Source: Candidatus Zixiibacteriota bacterium
GTDB taxonomy: Bacteria > Zixibacteria > MSB-5A5 > UBA10806
DNA: 59,586 nt
NCBI GenBank assembly: GCA_020344055.1
Contig: CP070813.1
Span: 423,447-483,032 of the forward strand
Direction of reading: 5' to 3'
Of this stretch, positions 17,730 to 27,400 are shown piece by piece (position 1 is the first letter of the stretch; each line of letters starts with the position of its first letter). The notes below the pieces were generated by a model. It made no database searches. It was not told the origin of the DNA and saw only the letters and a list, made by a program, of their open reading frames with translations. Both the position numbers and the translations under genes were made by a program.

Positions 17730-18726
17730 CTGCATTTCTCCTTGAAAGCGGTATAAAAAACGAAAGGGAAATAAACACAATGCCCGGCAGAAGCGCCCAT
17801 TTATATTTTTCATTATAAAGAGTCCTGAACTTTTTCTCTTTTTCTTCGCCCTGCAGGCCCTTGATATCGGCGTAAATATCTTCAACCTCGTTTCCCCCGG
17901 GCGTGGCCCTGTAAAACCTGCCTTTTCCTGCTGAAGCTATGGCGGTCAACTCCTCTTCATCGAGCCGGGAAACTACTATTTCGCCTTCCCTATTCTTTTT
18001 CAAAGATTCCCCGCCGGACGCCATATCGGGTATGGGACGTCCCTTGGTGGAACCGATCCCAACGGTATATACCTTTATACCCTTCTTCGCGGCTTCGGAT
18101 GCGGCCTCATTGGCGTTGCCTTCAAAGGATTCTCCATCGGTGAAAATGACTATGGCCTTATCAACGGGTGAGTCATCATCCAACAATTTGACCGATTTTG
18201 CGATGGCGTCCTCGATATTGGTTCCGGTATCGGATATCATGCCCACGTCGGCCACATCCAGGAACAACCGAAAAGCGGAGTAATCGATCGTGGGGGGGCA
18301 CTGTACGAACGCCTCCCCGGCGAAAATCACCAGTCCCAGGGTCTGGGCCTTGAGCATTTCCACCAGGTCAATAATCTCCCTTTTCGCTTTTTCCAGCCGG
18401 TTGGGTTGAAAATCGGGGACCAGCATGGAGAGGGAGAGATCCAGCGCAATAACAACCTTGCCTCCCCTGGTTTCAATCTTCTCCACACCTCCGGGGTATT
18501 GGGGACGAGCCAGGGCCGCTATAACGAAGGAAAATCCTATCATAAGCAGAATAATCGATATATTACGGGCGGCCGGATTAACCTGTAAAAGCAGTTTTTT
18601 CAGCGATTCAAAGTACCCCAGGCGATTTATGCGCCGTTTTCTAAGCCTGAAAAATGTGAATACCAATATGATCAATAAAGGATATAACAGAAACAGCATC
18701 AGTAAATCTGGATAGTAAAACCTCAT
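17722..18726 (-). CDS. batB: BatB, membrane-anchored von Willebrand A domain protein
   Basis: 334 residues: two N-terminal membrane helices, a periplasmic or cytoplasmic VWA domain, and a C-terminal helix (KWALLPGIVFISLSFFIPLS). The metal-ion-dependent adhesion site is intact: DLSLS near residue 98, T in DTGTNIEDA, and D in IFTDGES. A conserved box before it (ALARPQYPGG) matches other BatA/BatB proteins. It overlaps batA by 4 bases (ATGA). BatA and BatB are paralogues and probably pair with each other and with BatD. This one has an extra loop (KGRPIPDMASGGESLKKNRE) also found in BatB relatives. Confidence 0.9.
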   Translation of the reverse strand: MRFYYPDLLMLFLLYPLLIILVFTFFRLRKRRINRLGYFESLKKLLLQVNPAARNISIILLMIGFSFVIAALARPQYPGGVEKIETRGGKVVIALDLSLSMLVPDFQPNRLEKAKREIIDLVEMLKAQTLGLVIFAGEAFVQCPPTIDYSAFRLFLDVADVGMISDTGTNIEDAIAKSVKLLDDDSPVDKAIVIFTDGESFEGNANEAASEAAKKGIKVYTVGIGSTKGRPIPDMASGGESLKKNREGEIVVSRLDEEELTAIASAGKGRFYRATPGGNEVEDIYADIKGLQGEEKEKKFRTLYNEKYKWALLPGIVFISLSFFIPLSRRNADA

Positions 18727-19715
18727 TCGGGAATCCCTCCGAAAAAAGATCTACCCAGGATAAAATCGCCGAAAAGAATCCCGAGACCGGCTATGAGAAA
18801 TCCGGAGAAAAGCTCGGTATACCTGTAAAAGCTGAACACCTCGATTTTGGTTTTCTCCAGCTTCGATATCTGGTCGTAAATCTCTTTAAGAGCGGTTTCG
18901 TCCTTGGCTCTATAAAACCTACCGTTGGAGACCGAGGCGATCTCCTTTAAGGTTTCCTCATCGATTTCGGATTGTTGCTGGACGTACCTGGTGCCGAATC
19001 CGGTATTTATGGGAATATCCACCAGGCCGGGTCGTCCGGCGCCGATAGCGTAAATCTTTATTCCCAGAGCCGCGGCAGCCCTGGCCGCATCTACGGGCGC
19101 CAAGTCGTCGACGTTATTTACGCCGTCGGTCAGGAGTATTATTATCCTGGTCTTGGCGTTGGAATCCCTGAGCCTGTTGGCGGCGTTGGCAATGGCCAGA
19201 CCGATGGCGGTCTTGTCCTCGACCATGCCGAAATCGACTCGCTGTAACAGACTTTTAAGAAGCTCGTAATCGGTGGTCAAAGGGCATTGCGTAAAACTTC
19301 TCCTGGCGAACACCACCAGCCCCAGGCGATCCGATTCCCGATCATTGATAAACCTTTGAATTACCTCCTTCGCAACATGAAGACGGTTTTTAGGCTTGAA
19401 ATCGACGGCCTTCATACTGCTGGAGATATCCAGGGCCAGCATAATGTCGACGCCCTCCACCGATTCACGGGTATCGCCAAAACCGGACTGGGGCCGGGCC
19501 ATGGCGAGTATCAGGGCCGATAAACCGATAGCCTTCAATATCGGCAGGGACGACGATATCCTGGTTCTCCAGGACGAGGCAATACCGGAAAAGACATTGA
19601 TATTCGAATAGGGCAAAGAAGGCGGCTTAAGCCAGGCGGTAAAATACCTTATGTACACATAACCCAGAGGTAGAATTAAAAGGAAAAGCCATATGGGATC
19701 CTTGAACCTGATCAT
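18723..19715 (-). CDS. batA: BatA, membrane-anchored von Willebrand A domain protein
   Basis: 330 residues from the ATG at 19715 (MIRFKDPIWLFLL), which matches the usual BatA N-terminus. A TTG at 19727 would add four residues, but the GGAGG abuts that codon. The protein has N-terminal helices, a VWA domain with an intact metal site (DISSSM near 98, TAIG, LLTDG) and a C-terminal helix (LFSGFLIAGLGILFGDFIL). The sequence ILAMARPQSGFG before the VWA domain is the BatA/BatB family box. It begins one base after the stop of the DUF4381-like gene and overlaps batB by 4 bases at its end. Confidence 0.9.
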   Translation of the reverse strand: MIRFKDPIWLFLLILPLGYVYIRYFTAWLKPPSLPYSNINVFSGIASSWRTRISSSLPILKAIGLSALILAMARPQSGFGDTRESVEGVDIMLALDISSSMKAVDFKPKNRLHVAKEVIQRFINDRESDRLGLVVFARRSFTQCPLTTDYELLKSLLQRVDFGMVEDKTAIGLAIANAANRLRDSNAKTRIIILLTDGVNNVDDLAPVDAARAAAALGIKIYAIGAGRPGLVDIPINTGFGTRYVQQQSEIDEETLKEIASVSNGRFYRAKDETALKEIYDQISKLEKTKIEVFSFYRYTELFSGFLIAGLGILFGDFILGRSFFGGIPE

Positions 19716-19716
19716 C

Positions 19717-20721
19717 CTACGCCGCAACCTCCTCGACCTTTTCGGTTTCCGCTTCCGCCTCTTCTACTGTCGGAATGGTTTTTGATACAAAATCATAGGC
19801 GAATTTCATATCGGAACCGGCATCCTCTACAGACGGCTGGAATTTAGCGAATTTTGCCAGATCGGCGCGGTTGAACAGCTCGAAAAGCCTGCCGTAAAGA
19901 CCGCCTTCGATTTCTTTAAGCCTGGAGGTATTTTCGAGTTCATACGTTGTATATTCCGCGGCCGGGAATTCGTATCTCGCCTCTATATACGAGCGAATGA
20001 TTAGCGACAGATCAAAATAAAACCTCTTCAATCGCCCAAACTCGGCGTGCCTCTCGGATTTCAATCGATCGAGCTTTTCATAAGCGATTTCCCAGGGCGG
20101 CCGGGGAGGAATAACCGGAATTTCATATCTCTTACGAAAATATTTCCTCAAGAAAATGATCGACAAAACAATTAATACGATTCCCAGAGGTATCAATAAA
20201 TAAGGCCATACTGGCCCCCTTAGTTTCATGGGTTCTTTAATGTCGGCTATTTCAACACCGGTTGTATCATCGGGCAGGACACTGTAAATCATCACATTCA
20301 AGCTTTTCCCGGAAACTTTGTCGGTACTACCGAGCGAATCGGTTGCATTAAAGTCCAGCGGCGGTATATCCGCTTCACCCGATTTATAAATCGCCAGGGT
20401 ACAGGCGAACGCAACCGTCCCCGGCTCGGGGTCCTGAATCCTATAAACATCGGATAAAACGGCGGCGGCGCCCAGCTGTCCCTCAACGGGTGCCGGTTCG
20501 ATTCTATAGTTCTCAGAGTTATTAATGGTATTTATATAAAGAAATTTATCTCCGACCGTCAGGCTGTCGCGATCGATATATGTGGAAATTTCAAGATCGA
20601 GGCCCGAAACAGGATCGTACATCGCCATCACGAGGCACAACGCCAGCGCAAAAATCTCCAGAGTCTTCATAAGCCATCCCGCCGGCACGGCAAGCAGGAA
20701 ATGTAGATGGGGTTTTACCAT
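19717..20721 (-). CDS. DUF4381-like Bat operon membrane protein
   Basis: 334 residues; function unknown. An N-terminal signal or anchor helix is followed by a beta-rich region (STYIDRDSLTVGDKFLYINT) that looks like the immunoglobulin-type domains of BatD. A central membrane helix (PVWPYLLIPLGIVLIVLSII, about 170-190) leads to a cytoplasmic helical part (PPRPPWEIAYEKLDRLKSER, near 205-225) that matches the DUF4381 pattern of Bat operons. The tail is acidic (EEAEAETEKVEEVAA). The ATG at 20721 follows the DUF58 stop by three bases; an ATG at 20670 gives a cleaner signal peptide (MKTLEIFALALCLVMAM) and has GGGATGG upstream, so it is a real alternative. Confidence 0.75.
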   Translation of the reverse strand: MVKPHLHFLLAVPAGWLMKTLEIFALALCLVMAMYDPVSGLDLEISTYIDRDSLTVGDKFLYINTINNSENYRIEPAPVEGQLGAAAVLSDVYRIQDPEPGTVAFACTLAIYKSGEADIPPLDFNATDSLGSTDKVSGKSLNVMIYSVLPDDTTGVEIADIKEPMKLRGPVWPYLLIPLGIVLIVLSIIFLRKYFRKRYEIPVIPPRPPWEIAYEKLDRLKSERHAEFGRLKRFYFDLSLIIRSYIEARYEFPAAEYTTYELENTSRLKEIEGGLYGRLFELFNRADLAKFAKFQPSVEDAGSDMKFAYDFVSKTIPTVEEAEAETEKVEEVAA

Positions 20722-20724
20722 TTT

Positions 20725-21606
20725 CTATCGTCTAATCCTTTTGGCTCTCATTTCGAAAAAACGGATCAGGGGAGTGGAGTAATCTCCACCCGCCGGTATA
20801 TAGACCTTGTCAATTCCCATTCTGGAGGTCATATTATCGAAACGCCTGTTATGGTCTATTACCCTTTTCTGAAACATTCTTTTGAACTTATTGGAGGAGG
20901 TATCGACCAGGCATTCGGCCCCGGATTCGAGATCCTGAAATCTTACAAGCCCGGTTCTGGGGATCTTCATTTCCAGGCCGTCGCCCAGCTTCAAAGCAAT
21001 CAGGTCATGTTTCCTGGCGGCGACGCCCATCGGTTTCTCGAAACCTTCGTCGATGAAATCCGAGATCAGGAAAACCACGCTTTTTTTCTTGGCTACACCC
21101 AAAAAATATTCCAGGGCCGCGGCTGTGTTGGTTCTTTTGCCCGATGGTTTGAAATATAGAATCTCCCTGATCAATCTGAGAACATGATTTCTGCCTTTTT
21201 TGGGAGGTATATAGAGCTCCACCTCATCGGTGAATGCCAGAAGACCGACTTTGTCATTATTTTTTATAGCCGCCAGCGATAGTATCGCCGTAATCTCCGC
21301 GGCCGCCTCGGTTTTGAACCTTTCGCCCGTTCCGAATCGCTGCGAGGCCGAGAGATCGACTATCAACATGACATTGAGTTCCCGTTCCTCACGGTAAATT
21401 TTCAGAAAAGGGTGGCCGTACCTGGCGGTGACGTTCCAATCGATATTACGAATATCATCGCCCGGCTGGTATTCCCTGACCTCCGAGAATTCCATACCCA
21501 TCCCCCTGAATATGGAATGGTATTCTCCCGAAAACACTTCGTTAACCATCCGGGTGGTCTTTATCTCGATGCGTTTTACTTTTTTTAAAATCTCCCCGGG
21601 GAGCAT
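20725..21606 (-). CDS. DUF58 protein, VWA-like partner of MoxR
   Basis: 293 residues with the DUF58 signature EVREYQPGDDIRNIDWNVTA near 42-61 and a VWA-like fold after it (LNVMLIVDLSASQRFG, near 78-93; SVVFLISDFIDEGFE, near 175). The metal-site pattern D-x-S-x-S is present as DLSAS. DUF58 genes nearly always follow moxR, and the product is thought to be a client or adaptor of the AAA ATPase. The ATG is placed directly after the moxR stop, with GAGGT eight bases upstream inside moxR, which suggests coupled translation. Confidence 0.9.
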   Translation of the reverse strand: MLPGEILKKVKRIEIKTTRMVNEVFSGEYHSIFRGMGMEFSEVREYQPGDDIRNIDWNVTARYGHPFLKIYREERELNVMLIVDLSASQRFGTGERFKTEAAAEITAILSLAAIKNNDKVGLLAFTDEVELYIPPKKGRNHVLRLIREILYFKPSGKRTNTAAALEYFLGVAKKKSVVFLISDFIDEGFEKPMGVAARKHDLIALKLGDGLEMKIPRTGLVRFQDLESGAECLVDTSSNKFKRMFQKRVIDHNRRFDNMTSRMGIDKVYIPAGGDYSTPLIRFFEMRAKRIRR

Positions 21607-22593
21607 CTACGGTACCTCGACACCGTTGAATATTTTTTTGATAATGTCATCCGACGTCATCTCCTCGGCTTCGGCTTCATAAGAAAGGATAATTCTGTGA
21701 CGAAGAACATCGGGGCCGATTATTTTGACATCGTCGGGCGTAACATAAGCCCTGCCCTTCAGGAAAGCATAAGCCCTGGAAACGATGTTAAGGTAGATCG
21801 TCGCCCTGGGAGAGGCACCGTAATCGATCAGATCTTCAAGTTCGATACCGTATTTCCGCGGTTCCCTGGTGGCGTAGACTATATCCACGATATACTTTTT
21901 TACTTTATCATCTATGTATATCTGGTGCATGGCTTTTCGAGCATCGAGAATTTCATCGGGATTTGTGATTTTTGAGACCCCGATGCTTTTCTGCGCCGCC
22001 ATTCTTTCCTGAATCTCCAGTTCTTCCACGGGGTTGGGATAGGTAACCTTTAGTTTGAGCATGAAACGATCCACCTGGGCTTCGGGCAACGGGTAAGTCC
22101 CCTCCTGCTCGATCGGATTCTGCGTGGCCAGCACCAGGAAAGGCTCGGGAAGCTTGAAGGTCTCATCGCCGATGGTGACCTGCCGTTCCTGCATGGCCTC
22201 CAGCAGGGCCGACTGCACCTTGGCAGGGGCCCGGTTGATCTCGTCCGCTAGAATGAGGTTGGAGAAGATCGGGCCTTTCCTCACGGTGAACCGGCTGTCT
22301 TTGGCCGAATAAATCTGGGTCCCGATTAAATCGCCCGGCAGAAGATCGGGAGTAAACTGTATCCGTTTGAATCCGGTCTGTATGGCATCCGACAGGGTCT
22401 TCACCGAAAGGGTTTTCGCCAGGCCGGGCACACCCTCGATGAGGATATGTCCGTCGGCCAGTAAACCTATTAACAGCCTTTCAATTAAATATTTCTGCCC
22501 GACGATTACCCGCGATATCTCCCCGCTCAGGCGGTCGATAAACGATGATTTCTGCTTGATCATTTCCTGAATATCGGTAATCTGTTGTTCCAT
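21607..22593 (-). CDS. moxR: MoxR-family AAA+ ATPase
   Basis: 328 residues. The P-loop is GVPGLAKT near residue 54, Walker B is LILADEINRAP near 113, and sensor 1 is LATQNPIEQEGTYPLPEAQ near 155-173, followed by the Arg-containing VDRFMLKL. The C-terminal lid includes YGASPRATIYL. This is the standard MoxR layout and length. It is the first gene of the bat operon, with a near-perfect GGGAGGAG site before the ATG and a strong promoter about 90 bases upstream. MoxR proteins are chaperone-like ATPases that act on VWA-domain partners, here DUF58, BatA and BatB. Confidence 0.95.
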   Translation of the reverse strand: MEQQITDIQEMIKQKSSFIDRLSGEISRVIVGQKYLIERLLIGLLADGHILIEGVPGLAKTLSVKTLSDAIQTGFKRIQFTPDLLPGDLIGTQIYSAKDSRFTVRKGPIFSNLILADEINRAPAKVQSALLEAMQERQVTIGDETFKLPEPFLVLATQNPIEQEGTYPLPEAQVDRFMLKLKVTYPNPVEELEIQERMAAQKSIGVSKITNPDEILDARKAMHQIYIDDKVKKYIVDIVYATREPRKYGIELEDLIDYGASPRATIYLNIVSRAYAFLKGRAYVTPDDVKIIGPDVLRHRIILSYEAEAEEMTSDDIIKKIFNGVEVP

Positions 22594-22680
22594 AAAACTC
22601 CTCCCGGTTAATCTTCAATTATACAGGCCCCCGGTAATTTTTGTTCCCGTACGTCGCTTCGCAACCGACTCAAAACTATA

Positions 22681-22709
22681 AAGATATTCAAGCCCTGCGA
22701 TTCTGTCAA
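22681..22709 (-). promoter_or_regulatory. Promoter of the moxR-bat operon
   Basis: TTGACA (22709-22704), a 17-base spacer, then TATCTT (22686-22681). The predicted leader is about 80 bases. It lies in the 233-base gap between moxR and the end of the secretion locus; the rest of that gap is AT-rich, with no gene and no rho-independent terminator that I can see. Confidence 0.7.
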
Positions 22710-22729
22710 GACATCCAGCCTGTTGACAG
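22703..22729. promoter_or_regulatory. Inverted repeat over the -35 of the bat promoter
   Basis: CTGTCAA (22703-22709) and TTGACAG (22723-22729) form a perfect 7-bp inverted repeat with a 13-base centre. One arm contains the -35 of the moxR promoter. It may be an operator for a dimeric regulator, or two back-to-back -35 elements; no gene is present on the plus strand. Confidence 0.4.
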
Positions 22730-22826
22730 TATTTTCATTCAATTATGAAAATATATGGACCGCGCTATTCTATATCAAAAATCAAAAAGAGGGATAGATA
22801 TCATAACCGGGAATTCATTCTTTTCC

Positions 22827-24497
22827 TCAAAAACCCCCGATGATGCCGAAATTAAAGACGGCGTCATCCGGGAAATTCTCATCTCCCCATCCGATTTCCA
22901 CCTTCACCTGGCCGATACCGGTCCTGGATACCAGACCCAATCCAAACCCGGGTTTAAACCTGTATTCGTCCTCTCTATCCTGAGAGCCTTTTATAAAGCC
23001 AAAATCGCCATAGAGATAGGCCCTGGAATATCTGCCGGTTCGCCATCGCGGCTCCAGGGTCAAGATCAGGTATCGAAAGGCCGGAAACCGCTGTTCCGTA
23101 TAACCTCGCAAATCCCGAACGCCGCCTATGAATCTAAATTCATCCGCCGGGACAATCCCGTTTGCCGATGCTATTCCCCACGCTTTATATAAGGCCGCGG
23201 CGAGGAAATTGCCTCCCGGGCTAATGTAGATGGCACCGTCTGATCCCGCAGACGTGATATTTGAAGGCGGATTTTGCCCCTCTGTAACGAAGCTGTTTGA
23301 ACGATATCGGTATTCGAGTTCGGTTCCGAACCGGTATCCCGACCCGGGATTGGGGGCAAAATCGGATTTATCGTATTTGAACCTGGCCCCGGCGGAGCGC
23401 TTAATGGACCTGGAGATATTCGATCCTGATTCCGGGACCGTTCTCTCTACGGATATATATAAAGCCCCCGTCAGGTCTATACTGAATCTGTGCAGAAAAG
23501 ACGATTCGCCCCCCGTAGTGATGTACAGAGTATCGCGGTCCACCTGATAGGCTTCGATTTCCAGGTCGATCCGGCTGTCAAAAATAAACGGCTCCAGATA
23601 TTTTATTCTCAACTCATTCGAGCGGGTATCCTTTTTATTCCAGAACAGGCTGAACATTCTTCCCGTACCGAGTATATCCCCAAATTCAATGTTCGCCCGC
23701 CCGATAAGATCGGTTTTCCCCGCAACGTTTATCAAACCGCCGAATCCCTCGATTCTCGTCGAGGGGAGCTCCCTGATGTTATACACCACCGTGCAGGAGT
23801 CACCGTTAGTGGAGGACTCCAGGTAATAGGGCGAGGATACTTCGACATACGGCAGTTTGCCGATCAGTTTCTCCGATTGTAACACCTCACGTCGTGAAAA
23901 GGGAATGCCGGTATTTATTCTTCCCGCTTTCTCCAGCGTCTCCGGCCTGGTTCTCTTTAATCCGGTAAACTCAATATCCGAAACAATTGACGAGGGGCCG
24001 GGGATAATTTTAAAGGCCGCGATTATATTGTTATTTTCGTCCAGGTTGAAGCCCGTCCATTCGCCGCGCGCGAAAGGAAATCCATTTTCGGTCAGCGAAT
24101 TAATACATCCGTCGGCGAAGCCCTTTAATGATATTTGAGAAGCCGCCCGGCCTGTATACATGTCAAGAAGATCGTTTAGAATTAACTTCAAACTGTCGGG
24201 TTCGATCTCCAGATCGATGGCGGATATCTTCGACTGTTTTCCTTCGTTTATTACGAAAACTCTGTTTTGAGATTGATCCCGATATTCTCGTTCCACCTCG
24301 GCATCGAAATATCCCAGATCCATGTATATATTTATGATTTGATCTGAAATATTACCGGCTTCGGGACCCGGATCGATCGCCCTCAGGAGTTCCCTTTCCG
24401 ATAAGGCAACGTTACCCTGAAACCTTAAATCGCACAGGGCGTCTTTCGCCGTAAGCAACGCAAGGATCGCGATAATTATTAAGCTTGTTTTTCTCAT
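22827..24497 (-). CDS. Omp85-family outer-membrane protein (TamA/BamA-like) with POTRA domains
   Basis: 556 residues with a signal peptide (LIIIAILALLTAKDALC), about three POTRA-like domains (RFQGNVALSERELLRAIDPG near 25-44, IIPGPSSIVSDIEFTGLKR near 165-183) and a C-terminal barrel from about 255. The barrel contains the family's loop-6-type motif GGVRDLRGYTEQRFPAF near 460 and ends in Gly-Phe. It is shorter than BamA (usually five POTRA domains, about 800 residues) and closer in layout to TamA. It is last in the 17.5-kb surface locus and overlaps the putative barrel gene by 4 bases, so it may help insert that protein. A housekeeping BamA is not in the window. Confidence 0.88.
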   Translation of the reverse strand: MRKTSLIIIAILALLTAKDALCDLRFQGNVALSERELLRAIDPGPEAGNISDQIINIYMDLGYFDAEVEREYRDQSQNRVFVINEGKQSKISAIDLEIEPDSLKLILNDLLDMYTGRAASQISLKGFADGCINSLTENGFPFARGEWTGFNLDENNNIIAAFKIIPGPSSIVSDIEFTGLKRTRPETLEKAGRINTGIPFSRREVLQSEKLIGKLPYVEVSSPYYLESSTNGDSCTVVYNIRELPSTRIEGFGGLINVAGKTDLIGRANIEFGDILGTGRMFSLFWNKKDTRSNELRIKYLEPFIFDSRIDLEIEAYQVDRDTLYITTGGESSFLHRFSIDLTGALYISVERTVPESGSNISRSIKRSAGARFKYDKSDFAPNPGSGYRFGTELEYRYRSNSFVTEGQNPPSNITSAGSDGAIYISPGGNFLAAALYKAWGIASANGIVPADEFRFIGGVRDLRGYTEQRFPAFRYLILTLEPRWRTGRYSRAYLYGDFGFIKGSQDREDEYRFKPGFGLGLVSRTGIGQVKVEIGWGDENFPDDAVFNFGIIGGF

Positions 24498-27400
24498 AGA
24501 AACAACAATGTAAAATCGAGCCTGAGATTCTGCCTCTCAGACCTCATGGAAAATTTCTCAAATCTATATGAAAGTTCAAACCTTCCATTTTTAATGGGTT
24601 CGATTCGGGCCTGAATCCCTCCCTCAAAATTGTCCCCCTCACGTTTACCCCCGGCGACCTGATAAGGTATATAAGTCCCTTCCGGCCTTACGATCACGCG
24701 AAAATACGAAACGTTGGCCGTAATCCGTCCCCGTTTTCCCAATTCCCTGGTCAGCGCCAGGTTTGTCGACGGTATATGAGAAACGATGTCCGTCTCCCTC
24801 TGGTTAATGTTTTCATATTCGGCGCCGAACCTTAGATTCCAGGACTCATGAAACCTGTATTCTGTGGAAATCGATTCTTTGTGACGCCTGATATTGGTCG
24901 ATACCGAATTTATCTGTCTTTCTCTTTTTGAAAACAGCCCCGTCAGCACGACATTGACCATTTTGCCCGCGGGAAAGGCCCATGAAATTTCATCGGAGGA
25001 AAGGTCGTCCCGGCTGGTCTCGTTCGCATACCTGCGTCCGTCCTCGTAAGAGCGAACAAGACTATATTTGATTCGATGTTTTGAAGCGGGAGGATAATAA
25101 AATACGCGTAGATCAAGTCCTCCGTTTCTGAAAACAAGATCTTCCAGGTTGTCCTTCTTCCAGGGAACGAAATCGGAGAATATCAATCGGTCTCCCGACT
25201 TCCTTTGATTGTAGGCAAGATCCGATTCGATCACCAGTCTCCCCAGCGCGACCTCGACATTTTCTTTTGAATCGGCGAACATAAAAGGGCGAATCGAGCC
25301 ATAGAGCCCGGTGGATACTTCGGTTATTTTTTCGCCTTCACCGAGCTCCTCCAGAACGAGGATATAATCGCCGTCCGGATCCCTTATATATTCGCCGTCC
25401 TCAAACCTGTATTCCCCGTTACCTTCACTCACCAATATGTAATTTCTACCCTGTACTCTCTCGTTTGATGCGCTCAGTCCTTCATTAATTTTCAGTTCGA
25501 ATCTTTCCCCGGCATCAGTGTATATAAGCCGCGCCCGCCCTGACTTCTGGTCTGAATCGGGACCCGATTGATCTTTATATTTTTTTCTGTAATACGCGCC
25601 GTTCACATCGCCGGATAAACCACTCCTCCCACTGGCGAAATCGATGCTCTGTTTGATATAACCGGATTGAAATTTATCCACCCAGTATGTTTCAAGGGCC
25701 TTTTCATCCCTGTAGTTGATTTCCGTTACGGTTTTCAAACTCGGGGATAATACGGCCGGCAATTTTCCAACGTATTCATAATATTTAAATCCCGCTTCGC
25801 CATCTCGTTTTTCATATTCCACACCGATTCCGGGCCGTATCTTCTCCAGAGAGGCAATTATATCCAGGTTCCTTTTCAGCCAGGTTCTCGAACTCGACAC
25901 TCTCTCAGATACCCCCCGCGCTCTCAGGGGACCAGCAATACGCCAATCGAACGAGCCTTTTAGACGCCGTCTCTCTTTTATGCCGGGACGGGTTAAATCC
26001 CCCCATAAAAATGAGACATTTCTATCCCTGTCCAGCCCGCCTATAAATTTTAGCTCTCCGATCCACTCGCCACCCGGGGACGCTTGCGGATCGAGGTCAT
26101 AATCACGGTATCTCTCCACATCGTCTATCCTGCCGGGGAAAATCATACCGCTTCCGATTTTTCTGGTCATGATGCCAATACCGGCGAAAGCATCGGAGTC
26201 CATTATATTTCGCGAATAATCGATTTCCGCCGCGCCGGAGGTCCCTTTCTCGACCTTATCTATTCGAGATATGGTATTGCGATCATCAAGCGATCCCGAA
26301 ATCTCGCCGTAAAAATTAAAACTGGTATCGTCCGATATCCATGAGGAGCCAATCGTACCATAGCGCTTTAATTCCGGGATCGGAAGCAAAACCACCGGTT
26401 CATAAGCCCCGATTCCAGAACCGACATACCGGAATATACCGCCGCCCTGCGGAGAGTAGGAGCCCATTCCCTCTCCTATATACGAAAATGTTACATCATA
26501 TTCCCCCGCATCCGGCCCGGCATAGACGAAATACTGATTTCCGAGCGTATCACTTGCTAAATCATAATCCCCTTCTCCGGGACCCCGATATGTTACGCCG
26601 CTTTTTGACGCCCCCAGCGGATCGGAACCGGCATCCTCTATAAGGCCGCGGTTTTCCGAGGTCATCTCAAAACTTTTGGGGGAATCGCCGTTATCGCCCT
26701 CCTGAATAAGTTTCGAAAAAAGGGTCAATCCGCCGAAGGACTGATAGTCACCGGCGGCCGCGAAGAACGACCTGCTGTATTCCTCCCGAAAAACCTCGTA
26801 TTCCGCCGTAATTCTCGACTCATTCCTGATTACAATGGACGGCGCGAACTGTACAGCCCCCGATTCGTAGTCTACCGTATAATCCTTCTCGCTGCCGCGT
26901 AAAAGCAGCTGCCCGTCGAGATATATCCTTTCAGAACCGGGTAGAACCGGTACGCCTTCCCGGCCATTGGCGTCCGTGAGATAATAAGGACCCAGGCGCC
27001 CGTCCGTTCCCGCAAGATCCAGCCTTCTGTATTCCCCCGGGAAAAATCCTGCCGCCCCCCTGAACTCCCGCCCGCCTTTGCTGTATTTCAGGTTCAGCCC
27101 GGTAAGCTTTCTCTGGAAGCTCAACATGCTTAAACCAGTCTCACGGTAATCATAATCCCCGAAGATCCCTTTAAAATATCGAGACTCCGCCTCGATATAT
27201 ATTTTATCCAGCTCGTTGAGCCGCCTGGTCACGGCGCCGCCGTTGCCGCTTTTATCCGAGATATGGGCCGAGGTCCTCAATCCGGGAATAAGCTCTCCTT
27301 TAATATTAAGGTTTAAAGATTGAGACAACCGATCCGAACCCTCGCCCGTCTCTATCGCGAATCCTTTGCTGCCGGTTATGGTTATATCACTTTCGCCCGT

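Noticed and set aside
17127..17756. Plus-strand open frame of 209 codons, very rich in Leu, Phe and Ile
   Set aside because: It is the antisense reading of the Gln-rich part of batC; repeated CAG/CAA reads as Leu on the other strand. No ribosome site and no family pattern.
17730..17885. N-terminal extension of batC
   Set aside because: It lies within batB, is highly basic, and the ribosome site AAGGAG best fits the ATG at 17729, which begins a normal signal peptide.
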